Positions 38,481-50,300 of a DNA stretch of 64,000 bases are shown here, piece by piece (position 1 is the first letter of the stretch; each line of letters begins with the position of its first letter). This DNA is from Prinia subflava. Its lineage: Eukaryota; Chordata; Aves; Passeriformes; Cisticolidae. Position numbers and translations under genes: made by a program. Location of the stretch: NCBI RefSeq assembly GCF_021018805.1, contig NC_086248.1, positions 50,535,485 to 50,599,484 on the forward strand, written 5' to 3'. The notes under the pieces are model-generated. The model ran no database searches. It was not told the DNA's origin and saw only the letters and a list, made by a program, of their open reading frames with translations.

Positions 38481-38870
38481 GATAGTGTGATCCCACTGGA
38501 GCACAGTCTGGGCAGTCATGGTGGGTGCAGAGCTTGGTGAGGCAGTGGCTCTCTGCTCAGTGGGTAACAGTGGTCCTGGGTTCAGCTGCCTGGGCCTCAG
38601 TGCCCTTCCTGTGCCCCTTTCTGCTCAAGGTGTCATTCCATGCCCAGCACATCACACCCTGGCTATGGGCAGTCCACAAGGACTTCTTTTAAAGGGTTGA
38701 GGTGCTTGATTCACATGGCTTCTAACCTCACCCAGGTCTCATTTGCTACTGTGGCACCAGCTGTGAGCTCCTGGCAGGTGTCTCTGCTCCCCTGGCATTC
38801 CCCCAGATCAGGAAACACTCATGTGCACCACACTAGAGCCTCCCACTGCAGTAAATGAGAACCAGTCTTA
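38481..38870. other. GC-richer block adjoining the CR1 fragment, unclassified
   Basis: Immediately after the recognisable CR1 sequence come about 390 bases of higher GC, including GGCAGTGGCTCTCTGCTCAG, CAGCTGCCTGGGCCTCAGTG and CAGCTGTGAGCTCCTGGCAG. The block may be the diverged 5' part of the same CR1 copy or an older repeat. ORFs of 60-77 codons here have no known motif. Confidence 0.4.
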
Positions 38871-41800
38871 TAGGGGGAAAAGAAAAATCTGCCTTTTTGA
38901 ATCTCTCAGGTTTTTAAGTATAGATAGAGATGATGTACTTGCTTTTCAGAAGGTATTATAGGTTGACCTCTTTTTTTGGTTTGTTTTTTGTTGTTTGGAT
39001 TTTTCATGAAGACATTTTTGTTACTTTTCCCTCCTCTACATATTTTAATTAAACAAGTGAAAATTGTGTAGAGCTTTAAAACTCTTCATGAACGCACAGA
39101 AACTGGCTGAACATGTATGTTGTGACCTTTCTTGGGTTGGAAATACAAAAAATATTAGTATGCAGATGTTCATCTAAATGACATGGAAATAAAGCCTTTA
39201 AAATAAAGCATGTACTGTATAAATGATTTCTATGTCCTGAAGCTCAGGAGTACTGAATGTTAGTAAGATTTTTTTATTAGGGATCTTAGAGATGAAAGAA
39301 ATGGGAATTAGTTAACATACTACTCACAAAACATGACAGAGTGAGTTCATACAATAATGGTTGGGAAATAATCTGATTGGATCCTGCAGAGACCTTGATG
39401 TGCCTTCAAAGAATTTCAGATCTAATTCAGTTTTGTAGGTTGGAAAGTCATGAACACTAAAAAGGGAACCTGTAATCTATGTGGGATACCATTTGAATAC
39501 AAAAGAAAGGTTATGACTTTCCTATTACCTTCTCTTTCAGGCCTTTCCCAGTAACTATGCAAAAATACAGAATGAATCAGAACACAGTAATTTATATTTC
39601 ATTTGAATACAGGTAGTATGGTTTGTGCTAAAGCCTTGCACTTACCTTTTACAGTAGAATATAACTCTGGAGCCACTGTACAGAAAGACCAATCCTGTAC
39701 TAAGTAAATATTAGAAAATACTCATGTTTTATTTCTTCAATCCAACTAGCTATTCAGCTATTTTCCATCTCTTGCAAATGGGGAAAGTGTCAACTCTTTT
39801 TTACTTAAAAAGGTAAAATATTAGCTATTACTCCTTTGGTGCAGGAAATGTTCTAGTGAGAATTTCAATATGTATTTTAACAGACCAAAATCTTAGGGAG
39901 GAATATTTACTTCAGAAGGTTTTGTCAAAAGAAAACCTTGACTACACTACATAAAATGCCTTTTTCTGGTAAGCTGCTGGGATTTTTTTTTTCCAAAACA
40001 AATACATACTGTCATCTGACATGTCAAATAATAACTTTTTTCTTTTTTTCTGGAGATTATATCTTTGTACTTATCTGAAAAGTGTTTACATTAGTTTAGT
40101 ATCATTGCTGTCTTATAAGGCAGAAGATTGTTAGCCTTCTGTCATGGGCAGGAGAAGTGGGCTAACTGTAGCCATTAAGTAACTTCTATCAGTGTCACCA
40201 TGATGCAAGATTGATGAATATATTCTTTTATCTATTGGGTCTGTTCACACATACAGACCTTATTGTCCCCAGGGATCATAGAGATAGGTGTATCAGTGGG
40301 AAGGTTTGTCATCTCATAAGAGGTAGATGAAATCATAAAAAATATGTATCCAGTGGGGCATTTTGCTTCATTGTGAAGGTGATAAGGAAGAAGGTGATAG
40401 TTTTGTCTTTTAGAACAACCAAACACGATGTTTGGCATAGCAGGAATCCTATGACTAATTAAAACCACTGATCATTCATGTAAAAGTTTTCTTTTAATGG
40501 AAGAAAACCGTTTTGAAAAAACAAAAATGAAAATAAAAAGAACAAACCTAGGAGTGTAGGCCAACCTTTCTGATGCATGAGTAGGAATAGGAAAAAAAAG
40601 TGTAAGATGAGTGTTCTTCTAAAGCAAAATTCTGATCTTGTTTGGGTTAAAAAAAGGATTTCAGTTAGGGCAAGTATTTTCATTTTATGCTATTACATTT
40701 AACAATTGCATGTTGAAGTTCTCCTCTTGTAAGTTCATGTATTTATAAATAAATTTGACAAAATGAACAAAAAACCAGGTTGCTTTTGCAAAATTCATTT
40801 AGAAATGAGATTCTGAGTCGTGGTAGTTTATCAGTCCACTGTAAACTCTTGGTTCCCTCCTGTGCTAGAACAGACTCTGCAAGAGCAAGGATCTATCAGT
40901 GAAGTTAAAAGGCCACAATGCAACACACTGAAAACTTGGTTTAATAAAGAAGTAAGAATATTTTTGCTCTTAGAGAAAGAGGAGAAAAAGAAAGAGTAAA
41001 AACTCAACAATAAGAAAAAAAAAATCCACTTTAGTGATAGACCCAAGAAACCAAATCAATTTGGTGTTTATTTTAATATGAAGCAAATTAAAAGGTAAAT
41101 CAATTGCATTACAGAATTACCTAGCAATTGGGATTTCTGAAACTAAGTAGCCTATTAAAGTCGCAGGAACAAGTAAACTACAAAAGAAAGCCAGAGTCCA
41201 GCAGAGGTGTTTCCATAACATGGAATACCTTCTGCTTTTCAGTTTTCTTACGGCAGGCAATTAAATATGGCCATCAAGAAGCACAACAAGACTTTAGTGC
41301 TTGAGGCTTATGTAAAGATTCATAGACCAAATAGAGCAAGGTTGGATAGTTGGGTGAGGTGTGTGTCCTTTGTTATGGTCAAGTACTTAATCACAAATCA
41401 CTTGTTTAGCTTGAAGATTTGTGGCTTTTCTGTAAAAGCTGTTTTCTTACAAGTACTTTAATCCATACCACAAAAGGTCTCTTAATCCTCAATTTACCTC
41501 CAGCTAGGTTTATTCAGAGGATTTATGCTTTTTAGGAATGCCTGAACACTTACATTCTAATTCTCTCAGAAGAATCCATCCATCTCTCTGTCAATTTTGA
41601 AGGTAAGACTGTGCTCTGTGCATCGCTAGCTGGAGTTGCATGGCTCTGTGACTATGCAGTGGTTTGGGTTTTGGGGCAGAAACAAGGAAGGATCCTCACA
41701 GAGCAGTAAGGCCACAAGTAAAGGGTTGCCTGGATGTCCAGAAGCAGTGCATTTTCCCTGAGCAAATGCCTGCTGCCAAGGTGTTTGATGTCATATCTGC

Positions 41801-44800
41801 TATTTAGATCTTGGGTGGCAGTAAGTACATCTGTTCTTACTACATGGCTTGTTGGCCACGTGCATCATAGTCCGTCTCTTTGCTATCAACACGGAATAGA
41901 GGGGGAGCTTTGTGGATGGTAATCCATATGTAATCACTGTGCAGAGCACAGTGACAAGCAATGCTAACACAGGAGATTTGTCCTCATATGCCACATTTTG
42001 TCCATACGGATGATAACAGTCCATTTGTCAGTGACTAAAGAGGACAAAACCATATTCTTTGATTGATGTATTTATTACTCAACTAGAGCAATAAAAAAGG
42101 TGGTTGCAGATGAAGTTCTCTGTGGAGGTGGATTTATTTTATACCCAGTATTGAGGGTTTCATCTTAGCAAGGACATTGTCACATTTTTGTACGCAATAT
42201 GTGTCTGGCCATATACGGAGTCATTGTAGGCCTGGTAGGTCACAAATTTAGTGACAGTCAGAAGTCTCTACCATCATTTAATTTCATCTAGCATTGCTCT
42301 ATCATAATTTAATTTAGCTTCCAAATGAAAAGATTTGGCTAGTTTTCATTCCAGTGTGAAAAACTTTTAACTGTACTTCAAATAAAAGAAAGTTGCTCAC
42401 TTTGTTTCTGACTGAAGACCCAGCAGGGAAGAAGGATTTTGGAAGTGGTGAGAACTAAACAGTCTGTGCCATCTTTACTCAGCCTAGTAAGATTAATTTC
42501 TTGCAGATCTGATCATTGCACATCCTGAGGTGGACTATCAGTTCCAAAGGAAACCAGAAGCAATGAATAAGTCAGCTTCACTTCCTTGCAAAGGTAGCAA
42601 CATCTGGGTTTATAGTGCTATTGTTAGCTAAATCAGAAATGTCACATAAGTCTGAAGTCATGACATTCCTTCCCCTAAAAATTGGAGAAAATCACTTGCT
42701 TTTATAATGAAATGTCATTTGTGGTATGGGCTATGCTTTCTAGATGTAGCCTGAAACAATTTTCATAGCAGCTGAAGTGTCCATTTATTGAGTGTAAGGG
42801 AACTGGAGGCCAAATGCATTACATCTTTTCAGCTGAATTCAATTTGTGATTCTAGAAGGGAGACTAGGCTTTTACTAACAAAGCTTGTGGTGAGGCTAAG
42901 AACAGAAAAGATAAGCCCTTTACTCTTTTTGCTACTCATTTCACACACCAAAATGTGTCTGAACTTTTCCAAAGGTGCAGAGCAGCGCTTCAGGATATTT
43001 TGAATAGTCTAATCTTCTTAATGGGCTTTTAAAATATCTATTCTTGGTGTTTTTCAAGTTACAGTCTATTTCAGCTTTTACCTAGCACTTCTGCTTTTAC
43101 TCACTCCTGCATTATGATAGCCAGGGACTCCCTATATCTGTTTCAGGGGAAGGCAGATGAAATACCTGGTTTGCTTTGTATTTTTTTTACCTAAGGCTTC
43201 ACATTTTTTTGTTATAGTACCATGACATATACTTGTTTGTGTATTTTCACATTTCTTATTGCTAAAACCACTGTTCAAATTTAACCCTCATTTTGCAGTC
43301 TTAATAGCATAGCCTTATATGGGTTAATTTCTGTAGTTGGCAGATATTTTGATGAAGTACTGACCACTTTGTCAGGAGAGCATTGTCTCTGCTCAGGTTT
43401 AATATTCCATTCATCCTGCTGGGAGCTTTCTCATTTCTTCTGGAAGGAAAAATGGAGTTATAAGAAGGAGAAAATATCCTCTGCAACTGTAAATCATTGT
43501 AGGATTGATTTTGGAGGGAGGACGAGATGGGAAGACAACGGTATAAAGGTATAAGAGGTAAGATATTTGGCCCTAACAGGCAGACAAAATGGGAATTTTT
43601 TGCAGTGCAGTACCATATATTGCTTCTTTCAGGAAAGATCTTTCTCACACAAAGGTGGCATCCGTAAGAGTTTGTACATACCCAACCTGCAGGTACTGCA
43701 GTGCGTGAGGGAACTGTGAGGAGGAGTTGCACTTAGACCTATCTGCTACAAATATTCTGCCCCCAAGTGTGCCCCTGGGGGGGACAGTGAGAGCTCAATG
43801 CACTAGAAAATACCTGTGAGTTGAATAAAAGTCTGGAAAAGGTGATTTTCTCATCAGCTTGTGCCAGCCTGTACAGAAAAGCATCAGTATTCAGTCTGAG
43901 CTGATAACAGGTTTAAAAGATGTAGTATAATCAGCGCTGCCAGGAGACAGCGTAGACACATCATTCTCTGTGTGCTGCTGTAGAATAGAAATTACATTGT
44001 CCCAAAAGGCTCTCTTGAAATGGAACTTTGAGCTTTCTGCTTTATGAAAAGTTGTGATACTTGGAGATCAACTAACCAAAAGTTTCTTTTTTTTCTTCTT
44101 CTTTTTTTTCATACTTATCTGAGGAAGTATGAGAAGTTTTAGTATAGTAATATTTGCTAAAAAGAGATCTTGATGTAGCCTCATACTTTAATGCCTACAG
44201 CAGGAAGCAACAACTTAAACAGCCTCAGGGAAGCCTTTTAAATGGACTCTAGGATACCCAGTAGGCTCAGGTTTTAGGGTTTATTTTGATTTTACTGAAG
44301 CTAGAGTAAGGAAAGAAAAAAAATAGAGGAAATATTTCTCCAGTATAGGTCTTTGACAGGATCTTATACACATCTTACTCTCCTATCTCTGCTGAATGAA
44401 TAGTGAGGGGATCAACACTGTTAGTTGAGATATATGCAGAAATAAATAACAAAATGTGGAAGAGAAACAGTTGTATATATTTTAGTTAGAGGTCACAAAA
44501 GTTACAGGATCACATGAGGTATGTGGAAATCTTCACAGTTTCTTGGAAGAAGCATTGGCTAGGGCCTTTTTTCATTAGGTCTGTTTATATCTCTGACTAG
44601 TTTTTAAGAGTACAATCTAACATTTGAAACCCACAGTCTCCTTTTAATGCTGTGTTACTGTGGAATATCACTTTTGCATAAGTGATGTGAGCATTGCTGA
44701 AAAGTCAGGAAATGTCTCAGCTTTGAAAGTTAGATCCTTAAACAGTGATTCATAAAAAAATTTTAAGTGTCTGGGAGTCTTTTATAGGTTTGCACGGAAT

Positions 44801-47260
44801 CAGCTCTTCCAATGAGATAAACATGAAACCATAAATAAGCTTCAATATTATCAAAAATAAATAAGAAATTAACAATAATGAAAAAAGGTATGATTTCTCA
44901 TTCTTCTTAAAATACAAAAAACGTATAGAATTTTTGCCTTGCAACTTCTGTTAGAATTGAGGAGGGTGGAAAATTTTTAAATTTTTGATATCTTTATCCA
45001 CCCATGTATTATAATGATTTCTGCATGCACTGATCACGAATTGTTTCTTCTATTTGCAGAAATGTAACCTCCCTACATATTTGGTAAAGACCAATTTGAT
45101 TCTGAGTCAGGATCCAGGAGGGTGATCAAATGAGTGTCAGTTATGTTGACAGCAAATAAGGGATACCTTGTAAATGAATAGAAGCATCAGTTCTTACACA
45201 GACAGGGAAAGCAACATGAACAGTTCCTTGTTTTCCTTGTCTGCCTTTTTAGCTGTCTGTGTTAGTTTTGCATCAATTCATCAGCAATGGCATTCTGTAA
45301 GAAATGTCTCACTGACTATCAGAGAAAGCTATTGCTCAAGACCACAGTGCCAGGCAAAATGGACATATTCTATTTCCCTCCTTTCTCGAAGTATGAACTT
45401 CTGATGGTGGCTGTCTCTTTCTTAGAAGGGATTATGTTTCTGTTATTTCTGAGAGCCCAGAGGATGATCCTAAATACCTCAAAGAGGCTCAGACACCAAG
45501 TCACTCTCTATGAGCTGAAGAGCAATCAATTCTTGATCAACAGGAACCAAATGTCAGTTTTCCCTGATGCACCACACACACAAAATTGATACCTGCTCAC
45601 AAAGTCTCCCTTCTTTCTCACAGCTGCTATTAGATTAACAGGCATCTTCATGGAAAAAATGGACCATTTTATGCCACGTCATGGTGTGTTAAAAAACTTA
45701 GGTAGGATGGCATTAAAAAGCTTGGAATGAGCAAATCATCTGGGACCTTCAGAAATCCAACTGCTGGCAGAGCTGACCTTGCCCCAGGTGTAGGTGTGGC
45801 GTGTTACTGTCTGGCTCACAATTTAGAGTTAGAGCTACTCATTGCAGACAGCACAGCAGGATAGAGAGACCAAACAGTGACACACATATAGAGTAAAAGA
45901 AAATTGTTCTAAGGAAGGAAGGAAGGAAGGAAGTAATGAGTGGCTGGGTTTCTTTATAATTTACTTGTAATGAAAAATATGAATTTGTTACTGACCTGCT
46001 GCTAAAGCCAGTACCATTAAAGTGGAACTGGAATGTTAACAGCTCAAGTATTTCTTTCTGATGCTTATGGCTTAATGCACCTTTAATTAAATCTTTTGGA
46101 ACAACTGCTTTGCTTTTCTTGGAAAGGTGGAAAAATGTTGGTAGCAATCCATTGTTAATTTAAGGGATATCATTTTCGTAACCTTCAATGCAATTAGTAA
46201 AGGTTGCTTGGATATTTTGAAGCAAAATTAAATGTTAGAACTTTGTAATTCAGTCTGTAATCTATTTACATGTGTACCTCTTAGCATGCTGCTAAAACAG
46301 CAAGGTGATAACAGTAAGATAATTTTTGCTTTTTGTAATTTTCTCAGTGCTTTACCCATAGCAAGTACAGCTGACCATGTGAAAAATATGCCGCCAAATA
46401 CATACAAATAAAGATGGAAGCACAAGAAGTGTGCTATCGAGACTATTGAAGTAGATAGCAAAATTACCCTGTGTTCAACAGAGACCAGTGTGAACTTAAA
46501 ATTAACTCTTAAGTTACTGCAAGCTCCGTTCTGGCAGTAGGTACTGAAAGCATGTCTGGCTGGTTGATACACCTCAGCCTCTCACCAGTGCCAGTTCATC
46601 TGCCTCTAGCTTGCAGTCATGGCTCAGGTGATGGTGCTGGAAGGGTGATGAGCTTGGGTAGGATCTGTTCCAGAGGATGCACATCCCACTCATTTGCAAT
46701 TTCTGTGGGGACAGTGGGGAAGGGAAAGCAAAATCAAAAGGGGAGGAATCAAAATTTTCTGAATTTTCTTTTTTTAAGGGGGAAGAAGAAATGAAGTGCT
46801 TAATGACGGTAGACTCCTTATGAGGTCCAAAATAGGATGCTATTTGTTTCTATTAAAGAATATAACTGGAGATGTTTGTCTACTGCTCTGATATACACGG
46901 GAAAAGAGAAAATTTACCGGGCATATTGCTGATGCAAAAGGAGCTTCTGTTCTCATTAAAATTCACCCCATGCTGGCATATAGTTCAATTTGCTTCTACT
47001 CAGTCTTGTTTCAATACCTGGCATGATGCATCAACAGAGAAAGAATCCTCCTGAACTGCAGTCTCTGGTTTATGGCACTGGGTGGTGGTGATGGCTCCTC
47101 TGGGGCTGTTTGTAGACAGCGTTCAGGTCTGCTGTGGTGTAGCCATTTTGCTTTGCTTAAGACAGAAGGGTTTGCACTAGTAAAACAACTTTAAAACAGA
47201 ATAACTGGTGTCCAATGAGACAATATTTTTAAGATAATTCTCTTTTTTTCCAGACCAGTA
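38871..47260. other. AT-rich noncoding sequence
   Basis: No gene is supported. The longest ORF (143 codons, 43301-43732 minus) has no recognisable domain. Minor features are an AAGG tetranucleotide run at 45911-45933 and a perfect 9-bp-arm inverted repeat at 41934-41954. Confidence 0.5.
45911..45933. repeat. (AAGG)n tandem repeat
   Basis: More than five consecutive AAGG units, a typical slippage microsatellite. Confidence 0.9.
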
Positions 47261-47390
47261 TGATTGGGTTAACCCCAGTTGGATACCAAGCCCATGAAAA
47301 TGTGTTTATAACTCCTCCCCTCAGCTGGAGAGGGGAGAGGAAATATAATGAAAACCTTTTGGGTCAAGAAAAGGACAGGGTGCTTTGCTG
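47261..47390 (-). mobile_element. ERV LTR end fragment (minus strand)
   Basis: The plus strand reads GGGTTAACCCCAGTTGGATA, CCAAGCCCATG, then CTCCCCTCAGCTGGAGAGGG and GGTCAAGAAAAGGACAGG. This resembles the reverse complement of the 3' end of a common avian LTR that finishes in ...GGGGTTAAACCACGACA, including its following 'gggttgagataaagacag' part. Only about 130 bases are recognisable. The call rests on remembered consensus. Confidence 0.5.
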
Positions 47391-50300
47391 GGTGTTTTGT
47401 GAAACAGAAATACCAATGGCACATCTCCTTTCCAAGTGCTTTTTTCGTCAAGAACATCAAATGTTGCTGAAAGTCATTAACTATTCATGGGCCAAGAAAG
47501 TTTTTATCTTTGGGAATATGTTTTTTTCCATGATAAAATAAAGGATAATAAATGCATGCTTTCTACTAATAGGTTCTCTTAGTGAAACATGGCTATAAAG
47601 AACAAATTTTCAGCTGCCCTCTAATAAATGTGTGTACCAGTCAGAAATAAGGTCTGCTGAGTTTGCACCTCAGGACAAAGATAATTTAGAACCATTAAGG
47701 AAGTCAAATGACAATCCTGGGATGGTAGTAAAAGTCTTGAAAGTATAGGTACAGGACCATGAGGGGCCCTAAGACCATAAGCACAAATGAGTACTTATTG
47801 ATGCAATTTGGAGAGAAACTTGTTTTAGGGTGTAATAAGAAACGTTGTTTGGCTTATCTGTGCTGACTGAAGAGGCAGTAGTGGAACCTAGGTGTGTATC
47901 CTGAACAGTGTTGAAAAATGGTAAGGAAAATCAGCAAATGTCTGCTAATTCTTTTGCCAAGTACTGTATGCAGGGTTCAGGTAGCTTAATCATAAATAGA
48001 ATCGTGCATCAGCCTGTGAAAATTGACTATAACTTATTATACGGGCGTCTTTGGATTGTTTTTGCAAGTCTGCAAGACAAGTTGCTGAGTTAACTGTTTC
48101 TATACTTCAGAAAAGAGCATGCAGAATCGATCAGTGTGATGTCCTCTGCTGTACTGATGTACATACAAGTATCATCACTAAAGAAAATTCTACCCAGGTA
48201 TTTGATTAAGGTTTGTTTGATTATGTTTTGATCAATTTCTTTGGTTATATGTCTTTGAAAACTGGATATTAGACATGAATGCAACAGGACTTTGGGAAGG
48301 GCTTCAGAATTTACGTATGTGTTCACTGTCATAGACATATTTTTCTCTCTGCATTTGGAAATAATGCCCTCTTAGTACAGCCACTGTAGCAAATCCTGCT
48401 ATCTGTTCAGTTGATCACGCATTACAGTTTGGTTTATCCTTTCAAGTGGATTAGAATAAATGAGATTTTCCATAGCTGAATTCTTAAATGCCTTAAGCTG
48501 AACTATGCTATTGATGATGCTGTGAAAATGGTGAAAGTTGCATGACACCATTCATCAGTATACTGGGAAAGTAACATCTAAGAGGATGGGAGTGAGGTAA
48601 ATGTTATCTGTTTAAAAAAAATGGCAAGAAAACCCAAAGAGTTACATTATTTATTCCACTGTTGCAAAATGTGGAAAATACCAATAATAGTTGTTCATTT
48701 TCTATGTGGAAGAAAAGCAAAGAAGCTGTAAGAATTGGAGACAACATATTTGATTTCCTCTTAAAGTGCAGAAAACAGGTCATTAAGAATATCAGAAGAA
48801 ACCAGATTGTGTGAGGTTGACATTGGCTAGCTGCCAGACTATCAACTTGCCACTCTTTCACTCTGGCACAAAAGGGATGTTGGGAGGAACACAAGAAAAA
48901 AAAAGAGAAAATAAGATTTTTTTAGCATATGCTATAGAAGAGAGGAGAAAAAACGAAAGAAAAAAAACCTGTAGTAATAATTTTTCTAGGTACCTGGAAA
49001 GGATGGCCAAAATATTCTTACTGCTTTGTTCTTGGTGTGGTTCCCAAACTAGGCTGCTGGAGCACCTGCTTTGCTGCTCTTTTGATTTTTAAAATATTAG
49101 CTTTGAATGAAAAATACCAAACTCGCTTTTTGGCAAAGGTTCAGAAAGACATTATAGCAAAAAACCTAAAGGCTTGTGTGCTTCAAATGATCCGCTGGGA
49201 ACTCAGCAGGTTGAACCCATGTTGGAAGTGGCCCATGCCATCATGGAGCCGTGGACAAACTGGGCCTCACAGCCCGCGGCCTGGTGTGCTCCCAGCTGGC
49301 TTTCCATGAAAGAGAATGAAGAGAAATGCTACTCAAATAAGTGTTTTTCTAAGTGCTGATATAATTTGGGGTGCTCATGTTGGAGAACTCTGTCTAGTAA
49401 CTCATTAATCTCTACTGCTTTAATCCACAGCCATTCGTGAGCCTGCTGCAGTTCTGGTGTCATGGGCAAACTGGACTCGAGGTAAATTGAAGCAGTACAA
49501 ATAAGGATCACTGTCGTGTGCACAAACAGTACACAAAAAGAGGTGAAGTTGAAAAAGTGTTCCTAGTAAATACAGAGGCCTTAGGTTGTGAAATAACAGA
49601 TCCTTAGTGTTTCTTTAGAAATGTAATACATGTAGCAGTAGTAGATGTTGTAAATTTCTTTTACTGACCTCTTTGGTGCACAGGCAGGCAGGCTGAGATT
49701 ATACCCAAGATTTAGGTATAATATGGTATAGATCTAGGAATTATAGAAGAGCCAGGTGTAAATTTTAGAGTTTGATTTTGTTTTGGAGGTCTCCCTGCCT
49801 GAAGTTTCACAGGCTGAGTTAGATCAGAGAACAGCCATGAATCTTGAAATATCAAAGACAGACTAGCCAAAATACTCTTAAGTATTTTGGGTCTTAATTC
49901 TTTTGTTGTTATGGGAAGTGGCCTGTATCATAATTTCATTAAGATTATAAGTTATAAATACATTTTTCCTACTGGCATTAGACAGCTGTGTGGAACTGGA
50001 ACTCTAAGTCATGTTAGAAGATAAGCAGCAGAAGTTCACTATCTGGCACCATTTTTAAATTTGTAGTGGTTTGAGGATTTTTTTTATTTTTCTTTTACTT
50101 CTTCCTTCTCCAATTAACTTTTGGTGTTTACTTGGAAACTTGAGAAACCAAAATATTTTGTTATTAATTCCTCTGTAATTCCTCTTTTGCAAACTTCTCA
50201 TCTATATCAGGTTCTAATACTTGTGTTTCATTTTCAGTCTAACAGTAAGGAATGTGTTTTCTGCCAAACTCTGCATGTGCTTAATCCCTACATTTTTGTT

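Noticed and set aside
41800..42024. Minus-strand ORF considered as a receptor-like exon
   Set aside because: The apparent membrane-like segment matches no receptor family I know, and splice sites are not convincing.
43301..43732. 143-codon minus-strand ORF
   Set aside because: No domain, signal peptide or family resemblance, overlapping ORF on the other strand, and a length reachable by chance in 64 kb.
45174..45589. Two overlapping plus-strand ORFs (76 and 100 codons)
   Set aside because: Adjacent frames with unrelated, unrecognised translations and no supporting signals.
46228..46572. 114-codon minus-strand ORF with a hydrophobic segment
   Set aside because: The hydrophobic stretch looked like a membrane helix, but no family or exon boundaries could be recognised; AT-rich DNA often gives hydrophobic translations.
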